Of a DNA stretch of 64,000 nt, positions 8,976 through 16,100 are shown piece by piece. Origin of the DNA: Candidatus Omnitrophota bacterium (GTDB lineage: Bacteria; Omnitrophota; Omnitrophia; Omnitrophales; JACROU01); the NCBI GenBank assembly GCA_029261035.1, contig JAJDCD010000025.1:124001-188000 (forward strand), read 5' to 3'. The notes under the pieces are model-generated. The model saw only the letters and a program-made list of their open reading frames with translations. It had not been told where the DNA came from and did not search any database. Both the position numbers and the translations under genes were made by a program. Position 1 is the first letter of the stretch; each line of letters opens with the position of its first letter.

Positions 8976-10077
8976 ACAATAAGTATAACAGTCGATCTAT
9001 ATCTTTCTCATTATTGTAAAAGTGTGGGGCTACGCGTAAACCACCGCCTCTTGGAATGGAAAATATTTTTTCTTTAAATAAAGTTATAGCAGCTTTTTCT
9101 GGGTCAGACACTTTAAGAATCACAATACCTGAACGATACTCTGGTTCTATGGGTGACAAAGCAGGGATGTTCTTCTTTTGAGCTTGCTCAATGAGATAGT
9201 CGGTGAGAAAAAGAATGCGTTCTTGAATCTCTTTTTTTCCAATAGAATCAAAATAAGAACAGGCGGCACCTAAACTAAAATAGCTTGGAAATGAAGGGCC
9301 TCCATATTCAAATCGCGAACAATTAGGATTCAAAACCGTATTCTTATTATCATATCGATCCGGATCATCCACGCTACGCCATCCAGCAAAAGATGGTTTT
9401 TTGCTTTCCAAAAGTCCTTTTCGAATATACAAAACACCCCCTCCATAACCAGCCATCATCCACTTATAACTATTCCCCGTCATGCAATCAACGCCCATTG
9501 CTTTAACATCGATTGGGAAAGCCCCTAAAGCTTGAGAGCAGTTAACCACAAAATGTGCTTCCCGTTCTTTGGCTATTTCTGAAAGAGCTTTTAGGTCTTG
9601 TCTAAAACCTGTAGCGTATTGAACATAACTGGAAAGAATCGTTTTAATCGAAGAGCTCCACTTCTCTTTAAAAAGTTTAGGAAGCGTTTTATTGTCTTCA
9701 GAAGATAAAAAATGCACCTTTTCCGTTTGATGAAGCCAAGGCACTGTTGAAGCGGGAAATTCCATATCGCTCATCATAACTTCCCCATCACTTTTTAGAA
9801 GATCGACAATTAAATTCATCCCCTCAGAAGTACTATGCACAAAAGCAACTTCCTCAGGGTCTGCATTGATGAATTGAGCTACATTCCTTCGAGCTTCTTC
9901 TTTGCGCTCGAGCCACTCATCCCAAACAAAATCTCCTTGATTCAAAGACTCCTGCCAATACCCAGAAGCCGCCTCAAAAGCAGGACGAGACACTAACCCT
10001 CCAGCAGCATGATCCAAATAAACATAATCTTTCACACTAGGAAAATCCTCTTGTCTTAATTTACCCCAATCAATCAT
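8974..10077 (-). CDS. Class V aminotransferase (PLP enzyme)
   Basis: PLP-dependent enzyme of 367 residues, fold type I. The N-terminus YVYLDHAAGGLVSRPA and the pyridoxal-lysine region GNSYKWMMAGYGGG are typical of the class V family (cysteine desulfurase, isopenicillin-N epimerase, kynureninase relatives). VHSTSEGMN is the phosphate-binding region. The substrate cannot be told from sequence; no sulfur-transfer partner lies next to it. The frame could start five codons earlier at a TTG, but the ATG at 10077 is preceded by AGGGGAGGT and is chosen. Third codon positions in the first 50-60 codons are almost all G or T, unlike the rest of the gene, because the gene starts beside a composite hairpin element. 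Confidence 0.85.
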   Translation of the reverse strand: MIDWGKLRQEDFPSVKDYVYLDHAAGGLVSRPAFEAASGYWQESLNQGDFVWDEWLERKEEARRNVAQFINADPEEVAFVHSTSEGMNLIVDLLKSDGEVMMSDMEFPASTVPWLHQTEKVHFLSSEDNKTLPKLFKEKWSSSIKTILSSYVQYATGFRQDLKALSEIAKEREAHFVVNCSQALGAFPIDVKAMGVDCMTGNSYKWMMAGYGGGVLYIRKGLLESKKPSFAGWRSVDDPDRYDNKNTVLNPNCSRFEYGGPSFPSYFSLGAACSYFDSIGKKEIQERILFLTDYLIEQAQKKNIPALSPIEPEYRSGIVILKVSDPEKAAITLFKEKIFSIPRGGGLRVAPHFYNNEKDIDRLLYLL

Positions 10078-10097
10078 AATACCTCCCCTCAAAAAGC

Positions 10098-10281
10098 ATC
10101 GTCACACATGTGACGATACAATATACCTAGGCAAAATAAGTGCTCGATGCACTTCTTTTGCCAACCTCTCAACACTCACACTAATTTTATACCTCACAGA
10201 AAAAGATTGTTTTCCCGCCGCGAGTTCACAAAAATCGTATTGTATTTTTGTGCTGTCTGAGCGCCGGGAATACAATCTTTT
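10098..10281 (+). other. Composite hairpin element, copy 1
   Basis: Three hairpins in the order found in the other two copies. First hairpin: ATCGTCAC (10098-10105) with GTGACGAT (10110-10117). Second hairpin, 10130-10162: GGCAAAA with TTTTGCC, a T.C mismatch, AAGT with ACTT, and the invariant loop GCTCGATGC. A G-poor linker follows. Third hairpin, 10201-10281: AAAAGATTGT with ACAATCTTTT, one T.T mismatch, TTCCCG with CGGGAA, a C.C mismatch, CGC with GCG, the internal loop GAGTT opposite CTGTCTGA, and an inner stem CACAAAAAT with ATTTTTGTG. It lies between spoU-like (ending 20 bases away) and the aminotransferase. The plus strand here is given as the reference orientation. Function unknown; it could act as a terminator for the spoU-like gene. 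Confidence 0.8.
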
Positions 10282-10300
10282 CCGACCCACCTACCTAAAA

Positions 10301-10828
10301 TTACCCTCTCCCACCCCACTGTCTCAACAACTCATAAACAATAATCGAAGTAGCCGTAGAAACATTCAAAGAATTCTTCTCACCCCGCATAGGAATCTCA
10401 ATCGCCCGATCCGCATACTTCATCAATCTCTCATCAACCCCATTCACCTCATTCCCAACAACTAAACAAAGAGGATAAGGGTATTCCACATCCCAATACA
10501 CTTGAGATTCTTCAATGTGCTCTAACACCACTATGTGATATCCCGATCGAGTTAACGATTCTAACGCACGGGAGGCATCTACATGATACTCCCAAGGAAC
10601 CGTCTTCTCCGCACCCAAAGCCGTTTTACCTACTTTAGGGTTATCCGGAGTGGAAGTAATTCCCGCTAAAATAATTTTTTCCAATCCAGCACCATCCGCA
10701 AGACGAAACAAACTTCCCACGTTGTAAGAACTTCTAATATTATCTAGAAGTAAACAGACAGGCAAACACTCTAATTCCGAATTATTTTTCCTTAATTCTA
10801 ATATTTCTTGATGACTCAACTTTTTCAT
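10301..10828 (-). CDS. SpoU (TrmH)-family RNA 2'-O-methyltransferase
   Basis: SPOUT-fold methyltransferase of 175 residues that would methylate a ribose in tRNA or rRNA using S-adenosylmethionine. All three family motifs are present: motif 1 LLDNIRSSYNVGSLFRLADG, motif 2 LVVGNEVNGVDE, and motif 3 IPMRGEKNSLNVSTA, which form the trefoil knot. The length fits the short TrmH/TrmL-type proteins without the N-terminal L30e-like domain, so the exact target base is open. Toward the 3' end wobble bases become almost only G or T (36 of the last 38 codons), which matches the halo of the adjacent composite element. Confidence 0.9.
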   Translation of the reverse strand: MKKLSHQEILELRKNNSELECLPVCLLLDNIRSSYNVGSLFRLADGAGLEKIILAGITSTPDNPKVGKTALGAEKTVPWEYHVDASRALESLTRSGYHIVVLEHIEESQVYWDVEYPYPLCLVVGNEVNGVDERLMKYADRAIEIPMRGEKNSLNVSTATSIIVYELLRQWGGRG

Positions 10829-10868
10829 CGTTATAATGGCACCTTACTTCATTAGGAGAGCAATTAAT

Positions 10869-11285
10869 ATGTTTAAAAACCCAACAATGCATTCTAAACC
10901 AGATTTCTGGCTTAACTTACCCGGAATTGTAACAAAACTGGCTATTCTGCCCTTATCTATTTTTTTAGGCCTAATTCCCTCTATTATCTCCGGAGTACTT
11001 ACAGCGTGCATTATATGTCTTTTTAGGCATATCTCTTACAAAGAATCTTTTTACAAGATTCTCAAAGGAATTTCAGAACCTACATACTTTTTTATGCTAT
11101 CAGGAATTTTATGTATTTATTTCTATATGAATACAAATTGGCAGGGGTTAATACTTATAGTAACAAACTTATTTATAGGAGAGCAGCTTTGGAATAAATT
11201 GCCTTTATGGCTTGAAAACTACTATTGTGAGAAGGTAAATAAAACATCAAGTGTCGATCACATAAACCAAAAAATCAAAAGTTAA
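10869..11285 (+). CDS. Small membrane protein of unknown function
   Basis: Protein of 138 residues with about three to four hydrophobic segments (around residues 20-50, 70-90 and 95-115) and a charged C-terminus; not a family I recognise. The frame opens at 10836, but the ATG at 10869 has the sequence TTAGGAGAG about 8-11 bases upstream and is the better start. It is divergent from the SpoU-type gene, and its stop overlaps by four bases the stop of the convergent lysine-rich gene. With its moderate size and lack of signal peptide it is probably an inner-membrane protein. Confidence 0.6.
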   Translation: MFKNPTMHSKPDFWLNLPGIVTKLAILPLSIFLGLIPSIISGVLTACIICLFRHISYKESFYKILKGISEPTYFFMLSGILCIYFYMNTNWQGLILIVTNLFIGEQLWNKLPLWLENYYCEKVNKTSSVDHINQKIKS

Positions 11286-11758
11286 AAATCTTCATCATCC
11301 TCAAAACGTCCAGACAGTGTCGCCCCCCAAGTTCTACGGCCTCCATCAACAAGGTTGGGGTCCTCTTTGGTTGTTCCCCAATTAGAATTATCAACAGTTT
11401 CTGTTGTAGAGTAATCTTCCTTCTTACGTCTTCCTGGTTTTTTGAAATCTCTTTCTGTCATTTTTTCTTCTAAAAGTTTCTCATCCACCTGCAAAGGTTG
11501 ATCTACATTTCTCTTACGTCCTCTAGTTTTCTTTTCTGTAACTTCCTTTACCTTCACTTTATTAACAGATACAGTTTTCTTAACCCCTTTCGAAGAAGTT
11601 TTCTTCTTAGACAGAGAGGTCTTCTTTTCAACCTTTTTCTTAGCAATTTTTTTCTTGGAAGCCTTGGGTTTAACGACAGATCTCTTCTTAGAAGCCTTTT
11701 TCTTAACAGCTTTTTTCTTTCTTACAGGGGAAGACTTTGCTTTTTTTTTCTTAGCCAT
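11282..11758 (-). CDS. Histone H1-like lysine-rich protein with acidic C-terminal tail
   Basis: 158 residues in two parts. Residues 1-75 are a Lys/Ala/Ser/Val repeat (KKKA, SKKK) like the DNA-binding tail of histone H1 and chlamydial Hc proteins. Residues 90-158 are mixed-charge and end in an acidic FEDDEDF tail, with the motifs PGRRKKEDY and NWGTTKEDPN. Such proteins bind DNA or RNA non-specifically and compact the nucleoid. A GTG three codons upstream is possible, but the ATG at 11758 follows AGAGGTGATC and is chosen. It lies directly after a second histone-like gene, separated by a hairpin terminator. Function inferred from composition only. Confidence 0.7.
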   Translation of the reverse strand: MAKKKKAKSSPVRKKKAVKKKASKKRSVVKPKASKKKIAKKKVEKKTSLSKKKTSSKGVKKTVSVNKVKVKEVTEKKTRGRKRNVDQPLQVDEKLLEEKMTERDFKKPGRRKKEDYSTTETVDNSNWGTTKEDPNLVDGGRRTWGATLSGRFEDDEDF

Positions 11759-11803
11759 AAAGATCACCTCTTATGCGGATATCTCAATATAAGTATAAAT
11801 AGA

Positions 11804-11839
11804 AAAGGATATGGAGCCTTTAAAAACCCCATATCCTTT
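11804..11839. terminator. Intrinsic terminator between the two histone-like genes
   Basis: AAAGGATATGG (11804-11814) pairs perfectly with CCATATCCTTT (11829-11839) around a 14-base loop. On the minus strand the hairpin is followed by a T-rich stretch, so it would end the transcript of the upstream 73-residue gene. The A run on the plus-strand side also makes it usable in the other direction. Confidence 0.7.
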
Positions 11840-11887
11840 ATAAAAAACCCAACAAGCGATTGATTTATTAATAAGCAAATCCGTTTA

Positions 11888-12109
11888 TTATTTTCTTTTC
11901 TTTTTTGTAGCTTTTTTCTTTGCTTTTTTCTTAGCTGGCTTTTTCTTAGCAGCTTTTTTCTTTGCTTTCTTTTTTGCTTTTTTCTTAGCAGCCTTTTTCT
12001 TAGCAGCCTTTTTCTTTGCTTTTTTCTTAGCTGGTTTTCTTGCTACTTTTCTTTTCTTAGTAGCTTTTTTCTTACCAGCTTTTTTCTTTGCTTTTTTCTT
12101 TGCAGCCAT
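11888..12109 (-). CDS. Small histone-like protein (Hc1/H1-tail type)
   Basis: 73 residues made almost only of Lys and Ala with a few Arg, Pro, Thr and Gly, in repeats such as AKKK and AAKKK. This is the composition of the H1-like C-terminal tail found in several bacterial nucleoid proteins. The sequence AAGGAG precedes the ATG at 12109 by 6-7 bases. The gene faces an AT-rich spacer of more than 400 bases that would be a good target for such a protein. The low-complexity sequence prevents a family call beyond histone-like. Confidence 0.75.
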   Translation of the reverse strand: MAAKKKAKKKAGKKKATKKRKVARKPAKKKAKKKAAKKKAAKKKAKKKAKKKAAKKKPAKKKAKKKATKKKRK

Positions 12110-12580
12110 TGTTAACTCCTTCCCTCATCCTGAGGTTAAGTTAATGAACCTACTATTAATGAATCATCGCTTTATTAGGTTTAGTTTTCAAAAAACATTT
12201 ACTTTCGACTTTACTCTCAAAAATGCGAGATATTCTACTTCGAAAGTTTGTACTCTTATTAACGGAATAATATATCTATTCCTTTATAAAATATTTTACC
12301 ACTTCATTCTAGTGAATTACAAGTATTAATCGCATTTTTTTAAAAAAAGATTATTTATTTTTTTGCGAGAGAAATTATTTTTGTTTAAATTAAAAATATT
12401 TTTTTGAATTTTAGTTTTAAAATTTGTTTTTTCTCTTTTTTTTTCATAGCATTTTAAACTTTTGGTTTTAATTTTTATCAGCGTATTAAAAAATAAAACA
12501 TTAGATTAACTCTCTCTACCCTATAACAATGTGAGATGAACCTTTTGCTGCTATTATCAATAGTGAAAGGCAGGCAAAAT
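12110..12580. other. AT-rich intergenic region with inverted repeats
   Basis: About 470 bases without a convincing gene. From about 12300 to 12500 the sequence is nearly all A and T with long T runs. An 8-bp inverted repeat (ACTTTCGA at 12201-12208 with TCGAAAGT at 12240-12247) and a 6-bp one (AACCTA/TAGGTT at about 12147-12180) lie nearer the histone-like gene. It must hold the divergent promoters of the histone-like gene and the lipoprotein gene. A TATAAC box at about 12522 is a possible -10 for the latter. No DnaA-box cluster is seen. Confidence 0.6.
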
Positions 12581-13060
12581 ATGAAGTATCTTTGTTCTAT
12601 TTTTACCCTTATTTTCTTATTGTCTGGATGTATGAGCGCAGAAGAGCGCTTCCCTCCTGGGGCACGTGTTGAAGTAACTCAATGGGAATTACTCCAATCT
12701 TCCGATGGGACTCAAACCTTAAGAGGAATAGTAACAAACCATAGTCATTACTTGATTTACGACCTGGTTTTAGTGACCCAACTTATAAAAGAAGAAGAAT
12801 TTAAAGCAGAATTAAAAACGGAGTTAAAACCTTTATTCCCTAATACTCAAACCCCTTTTGAACTTATCTTAAGCCCTGAGATAGAAGGCGTCGTTCCACA
12901 GTTTTTTTACCAATTTCAATACACACGAGAAGAAGAGTTTTGGGACTATCGATACAATAAAAAATTTGGTGGACGTTCTTCTTATTTTAACCCCTCTTTT
13001 CGAGCTGGTTATTACCGACACCCCACCAGAGATTACATCGATAGCAAAAATCTAAAATAA
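12581..13060 (+). CDS. Lipoprotein of unknown function
   Basis: 159 residues. The N-terminus MKYLCSIFTLIFLLSGC is a lipoprotein signal with lipobox LSGC, so the mature protein starts at the Cys and is membrane-anchored. The rest is mostly beta-strand in character with many Tyr/Phe near the C-terminus; no family recognised. The frame is open from 12536, but the ATG at 12581 begins the lipoprotein signal and follows AAAGGCAGGC. It converges on dinB with only one base between the stops. Confidence 0.65.
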   Translation: MKYLCSIFTLIFLLSGCMSAEERFPPGARVEVTQWELLQSSDGTQTLRGIVTNHSHYLIYDLVLVTQLIKEEEFKAELKTELKPLFPNTQTPFELILSPEIEGVVPQFFYQFQYTREEEFWDYRYNKKFGGRSSYFNPSFRAGYYRHPTRDYIDSKNLK

Positions 13061-13061
13061 C

Positions 13062-14360
13062 TCACCTCCCTGACCCAAATAAATTAATAACATCACTCCG
13101 AATCTTTTTATCCTTATCAAAGTCCAATAATGCTAATTTTACTGTAAACTCTCCAAACTGATCATTGATGAGATCCATTGCTTTTCTCAACCTTAACTGC
13201 TTTTCTGATTCTTTAAGAAACCAAAGATCCTCCCCCTTACAGGACAAATCGGAAACACTCACCCCTATCAAACGAATTCCTCTCTTAATAAAAGAATGCT
13301 CCTTCGTCTTTTTAGAAAAACCCATAAATATCTCTAAAGACTCTTTATATATATCTTGTCCATCGTCCATAGCATAGTGACACTTCTTTTGCTTCCCCAA
13401 GCTCTTCTTATCACTAAATCGTATTTTTAAATGGATGGTTCTTCCTTGTAAATTTTGTTTCCGTAAACGTCTGCCTACTCTTTCTGAGAGCCAAAGCAAA
13501 TACTTTCTAAACTCTCGATAATCATAAGTATCTTCTAATAAAGTATACGAGTGTCCTACAGATTTAACTCTATCCTTTGCATCAGCCAAAGCCACAGGAG
13601 AATGATCTACCCCCATCCCCATACGTTTTAATACTGGTCCAATAATACCAAATCTCTCAAAGAGAATATCTTCCGGAAATTGAGCCAATTGACCGCAGGT
13701 ACGAACACCTAACAAATGAAGCTTATCTGTCATATTGGGACCAATACCACACAAGGCATTAATAGGCCTATCTTTTAAAAACCCTTCAACTTTAGGAGAA
13801 TCAATACGCAAGAGTCCATTAGGCTTACAATGATCACTGACAAGCTTAGCTAAAAGTTTATTAGGAGCTATTCCAACAGACATCGTAATACCAAAACGCT
13901 TCTGAACCCAAGACCTCAAACTGTTACCCAAATCTTCCACACAAGGAAAGAAAAACTTGTACGTATCTGTGACATCCATAAAAGCTTCATCAATCGAAAA
14001 TATCTCTACCTGAGGGGTAAACTCAGACAACTTCTGAAAAATAATCTGTGAGGTCTCTACATATTTTTGACTATTCGCCGGAACCACAATAGCATGAGGG
14101 CATAGTTTTCTTGCCTGAACCAAGCTCATTCCAGACCCAACCCCATAAGGGCGCGCTTCATAACTCGCAGCACAAACAACCCCTCGAGTCATCGAATGCC
14201 CTCCTACCAAAACAGGTTTTCCTCTATAATTTGGGTTGGCACTCTGTTCTACAGAAGCAAAAAAAGCATCCATATCGACATGAAATATGATTCTTTCTCT
14301 ATTGGATATATTTGTTGTTGGAAGTTGATTGGTAAGATGAACAGATTTACGAGTAAGCAT
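13062..14360 (-). CDS. dinB: DNA polymerase IV, Y-family translesion polymerase
   Basis: 432 residues. The palm carries FHVDMDAFFASVEQ and FSIDEAFMDVT, which supply the metal-binding acidic residues, and YEARPYGVGSGM is the usual fingers motif. A helix-hairpin-helix (ALCGIGPNMTDKLHLLGV) and a little-finger domain follow. It copies past damaged bases with low fidelity. It is the third gene after lexA and the DUF6504-like gene, so it is probably SOS-controlled through the lexA promoter, although a 100-base repeat separates it from its neighbour and I see no second LexA box. The ATG at 14360 has no clear ribosome site; no better start was found upstream of the essential DxD motif. Confidence 0.93.
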   Translation of the reverse strand: MLTRKSVHLTNQLPTTNISNRERIIFHVDMDAFFASVEQSANPNYRGKPVLVGGHSMTRGVVCAASYEARPYGVGSGMSLVQARKLCPHAIVVPANSQKYVETSQIIFQKLSEFTPQVEIFSIDEAFMDVTDTYKFFFPCVEDLGNSLRSWVQKRFGITMSVGIAPNKLLAKLVSDHCKPNGLLRIDSPKVEGFLKDRPINALCGIGPNMTDKLHLLGVRTCGQLAQFPEDILFERFGIIGPVLKRMGMGVDHSPVALADAKDRVKSVGHSYTLLEDTYDYREFRKYLLWLSERVGRRLRKQNLQGRTIHLKIRFSDKKSLGKQKKCHYAMDDGQDIYKESLEIFMGFSKKTKEHSFIKRGIRLIGVSVSDLSCKGEDLWFLKESEKQLRLRKAMDLINDQFGEFTVKLALLDFDKDKKIRSDVINLFGSGR

Positions 14361-14370
14361 TGAAACGTTA

Positions 14371-14453
14371 GAAGTCGGAAGTCAGAAGTCGGAAGTCAGA
14401 AAAGTTCTGATGTCCGCCTTCTGTCGTCTGACCTCTGCTTTCTGACCTCAGAG
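14371..14453. repeat. GAAGTCGGAAGTCAG tandem and inverted repeat
   Basis: The unit GAAGTCGGAAGTCA occurs twice in tandem (14371-14400) and is followed by partly complementary TCTGACCTC-type words (14421-14453), giving an imperfect hairpin. It fills the gap between the DUF6504-like gene and dinB and could separate dinB expression from the upstream genes. Confidence 0.65.
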
Positions 14454-14461
14454 GACAAGGG

Positions 14462-14731
14462 TTATGCAGAATAAGCCATTTGAAATTCTTCGTCATGAGC
14501 TTTCTCCAAAGACCAACCTAATGTCCTGGAGTTAAGACTGACTTCAAACACTCCAGAATCAGCAACGATCTGAAAGAAATAGTGAAGCGACTCCCCTTTC
14601 ATTTCATGCCACTGGTAAGTTACGGACTTCACATGATACTTACGACTCTTCCATATAAACCACACAGGTTGAGTAAGTCCTCTTCTAAAGATAGCTCCAA
14701 CTTCTATTTTCTCTGCAATTTCTGTAATCAT
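14462..14731 (-). CDS. Small DUF6504-like protein in the SOS cassette
   Basis: 89 residues. The core PVWFIWKSRKYHVKSVTYQW followed by a strand with FEVSLNSRTLGWSLEK resembles DUF6504, a small beta-rich domain found near ImuB/DnaE2-type mutagenesis genes in other bacteria. The resemblance is by eye and moderate. GGAGAG precedes the ATG at 14731. It sits between lexA (60 bases upstream) and dinB, so a role with translesion synthesis is likely but not shown. Confidence 0.6.
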   Translation of the reverse strand: MITEIAEKIEVGAIFRRGLTQPVWFIWKSRKYHVKSVTYQWHEMKGESLHYFFQIVADSGVFEVSLNSRTLGWSLEKAHDEEFQMAYSA

Positions 14732-14790
14732 AATCTCTCCATTTGTTTTCCGTTATTGGCTAAGAACCAAAAACATTATTTGTTAATTTT

Positions 14791-15384
14791 TTAGTATTTT
14801 CTAAACAAGCTTACGAGCTTACCTAAAACCTGAACATCCTTCACCTTGATATCTTCATACTTAAGATTTGCTGGTCTTAAAATAATATGGTTTTTCTTTT
14901 TATAAAATTGTTTGAGGGTCACCTCATCCTCTATGAGAGCAGCCACAATATCTCCATCTTGAGCTGTTTTCTGTTCATGCATTACCACATAATCCCCATC
15001 GTGAATTCCTTTCTCAATCATACTGTCTCCCTGGACCTTAATAATATAGTTACCCGCTTGAGCAAATTCTTTAGGCAAAGGAATACTCTCTTTAATATCT
15101 TCAACAGCCAACATGGGACGCCCAGCTGCAATTTGTCCAAGCAAAGGAATTTCTATCACTTCCGGCTTTTCAGAAGTAAATCGAATAGAACGAGATTGGC
15201 GCGGTTCATGAGTAAAAACACCTCGGGTTCTTAAATGAGACAGGTGCTCATGAACCGTGCTGGCTGCAAGACCCAAAGCTTTGGCTATATCTCGAACCGA
15301 AGGAGAGTATCCTTGTTCGGAGATAAAGCCTTGAACATATTCAATAATGCGTTGTTGTGTAATTCCAGTATTTGCCTTTGTCAT
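14791..15384 (-). CDS. lexA: LexA, SOS repressor and self-cleaving protease
   Basis: 197 residues. The winged HTH (PSVRDIAKALGLAASTVHEHLSHL, in part) binds the SOS box. The cleavage site is Ala-Gly in QIAAGRP. The catalytic Ser is in QGDSMIE and the Lys in TLKQFY. The frame extends to an ATG at 15408, but that codon lies inside the operator palindrome and downstream of the likely -35. The ATG at 15384 lies about ten bases after the -10 and is chosen. The message would then be almost leaderless, which agrees with the lack of a ribosome site. It begins a cassette with a DUF6504-like gene and dinB, and should repress itself. Confidence 0.93.
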   Translation of the reverse strand: MTKANTGITQQRIIEYVQGFISEQGYSPSVRDIAKALGLAASTVHEHLSHLRTRGVFTHEPRQSRSIRFTSEKPEVIEIPLLGQIAAGRPMLAVEDIKESIPLPKEFAQAGNYIIKVQGDSMIEKGIHDGDYVVMHEQKTAQDGDIVAALIEDEVTLKQFYKKKNHIILRPANLKYEDIKVKDVQVLGKLVSLFRKY

Positions 15385-15394
15385 AACAGTTCGA

Positions 15395-15423
15395 AGTATA
15401 CCGAACATATGTTCGGTTTACAA
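15395..15423 (-). promoter_or_regulatory. lexA promoter with a LexA operator filling the spacer
   Basis: On the minus strand TTGTAA (15418-15423) and TATACT (15395-15400) are separated by exactly 17 bases. Those bases contain the perfect palindrome CCGAACATATGTTCGG (with flanks an 18-bp palindrome, 15400-15417), which fits the Gram-positive-type LexA site CGAAC-N4-GTTCG. LexA bound here would block both promoter elements. The expected transcript start is within a few bases of the ATG at 15384. Confidence 0.9.
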
Positions 15424-15581
15424 GTATTATTTTATCTTTTTTTTATAGCATCTTAAGTTGTTTCTATTAAATAAGTTACAGTTGTAGTAATTATAAGCAA
15501 ATAAACAATTGAATTGTCGAAGTGTAGGAAGAAACAATAAAAGACAAAGATAATCATGACTATCTGTCCGCTGTCTTCTGA

Positions 15582-15587
15582 TATAAT
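15582..15587 (+). promoter_or_regulatory. Consensus -10 box immediately before the nuclease-like gene
   Basis: TATAAT lies nine bases before the ATG at 15597. Transcription would begin within about three bases of the start codon, and no ribosome-binding site is present, so the message is probably leaderless. The -35 is weak. Confidence 0.55.
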
Positions 15588-15596
15588 GCCTCTCCT

Positions 15597-16100
15597 ATGA
15601 AACATTTAATACTCTCTTTTTTAATTCTATGTTCGCTCGTCTTAGGAATCCCTTCTCTTCATTCCGAGGTTCCTCTTACCGTCAAATCCAAGAGCCCTGC
15701 TCCCCCATCCGAGTTTGTTGTTGAAGCCATTATTGACGTGAATATTTTAAAAAGCGCTGCAGGCCCTTCCATTCGAATGCTGGGAGTTGAAGCCACTCGC
15801 AATATTGAAGCTAAAAGAAAGGGGATGGAATATTTAGAAACAAATATAAAGGGGAAAACATTCACATTAGAATATGACAAAAAAACGAAAGACCCTATGG
15901 GAAGGTTTTTAGCTTACGTCTATTTCGAAGATGGAAACATGCTAAACGAAGAAGTTCTCTGGAGAGGTTACGGATACGCTTCCAAAAAGTATCCCTGCAA
16001 ATACATCTACAAATTCCGCCGCTACGAAAACGACGCCAAAAGAAAAAACCACGGCCTCTGGAAAAAACTAACCAAACCAGGTGAGACAAAAGACAAATAA
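15597..16100 (+). CDS. Secreted staphylococcal nuclease-like (SNase/thermonuclease fold) protein, active site altered
   Basis: 167 residues with a signal peptide (about 1-23). The SNase fold is recognisable from IRMLGVEAT, GKTFTLEYD, DPMGRFLAYVYF and the C-terminal ENDAKRKNHGLW. In the family the pattern DGDT supplies calcium-binding Asp residues; here it reads DVNI. The Asp of VDxPE is Glu and the catalytic Glu seems to be lost, while both Arg residues (in IRM and MGRF) remain. Catalysis is therefore doubtful, and binding of nucleic acid is an alternative. Third positions of the last 41 codons are A or C in 35 cases, against about half in the first 41, because the 3' end runs into a composite hairpin element. 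Confidence 0.75.
   Translation: MKHLILSFLILCSLVLGIPSLHSEVPLTVKSKSPAPPSEFVVEAIIDVNILKSAAGPSIRMLGVEATRNIEAKRKGMEYLETNIKGKTFTLEYDKKTKDPMGRFLAYVYFEDGNMLNEEVLWRGYGYASKKYPCKYIYKFRRYENDAKRKNHGLWKKLTKPGETKDK

Noticed and set aside
10098-10281. Composite element as an insertion sequence, integron attC site or CRISPR
   Set aside because: No open frame, no terminal direct repeats, no integrase, no regular repeat-spacer pattern, and stems vary between copies.
10102-10290. Minus-strand open frame of 62 codons and an overlapping plus-strand frame
   Set aside because: Both lie across the composite hairpin element; neither has a ribosome site or protein-like composition.
11498-11863. Plus-strand frame opposite the lysine-rich gene
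   Set aside because: Antisense shadow of Lys codons, giving Phe/Leu-rich sequence.
12144-12329. Plus-strand frame of 61 codons in the AT-rich spacer
   Set aside because: Phe/Ile/Lys-rich as expected from random AT-rich DNA, and no ribosome site.
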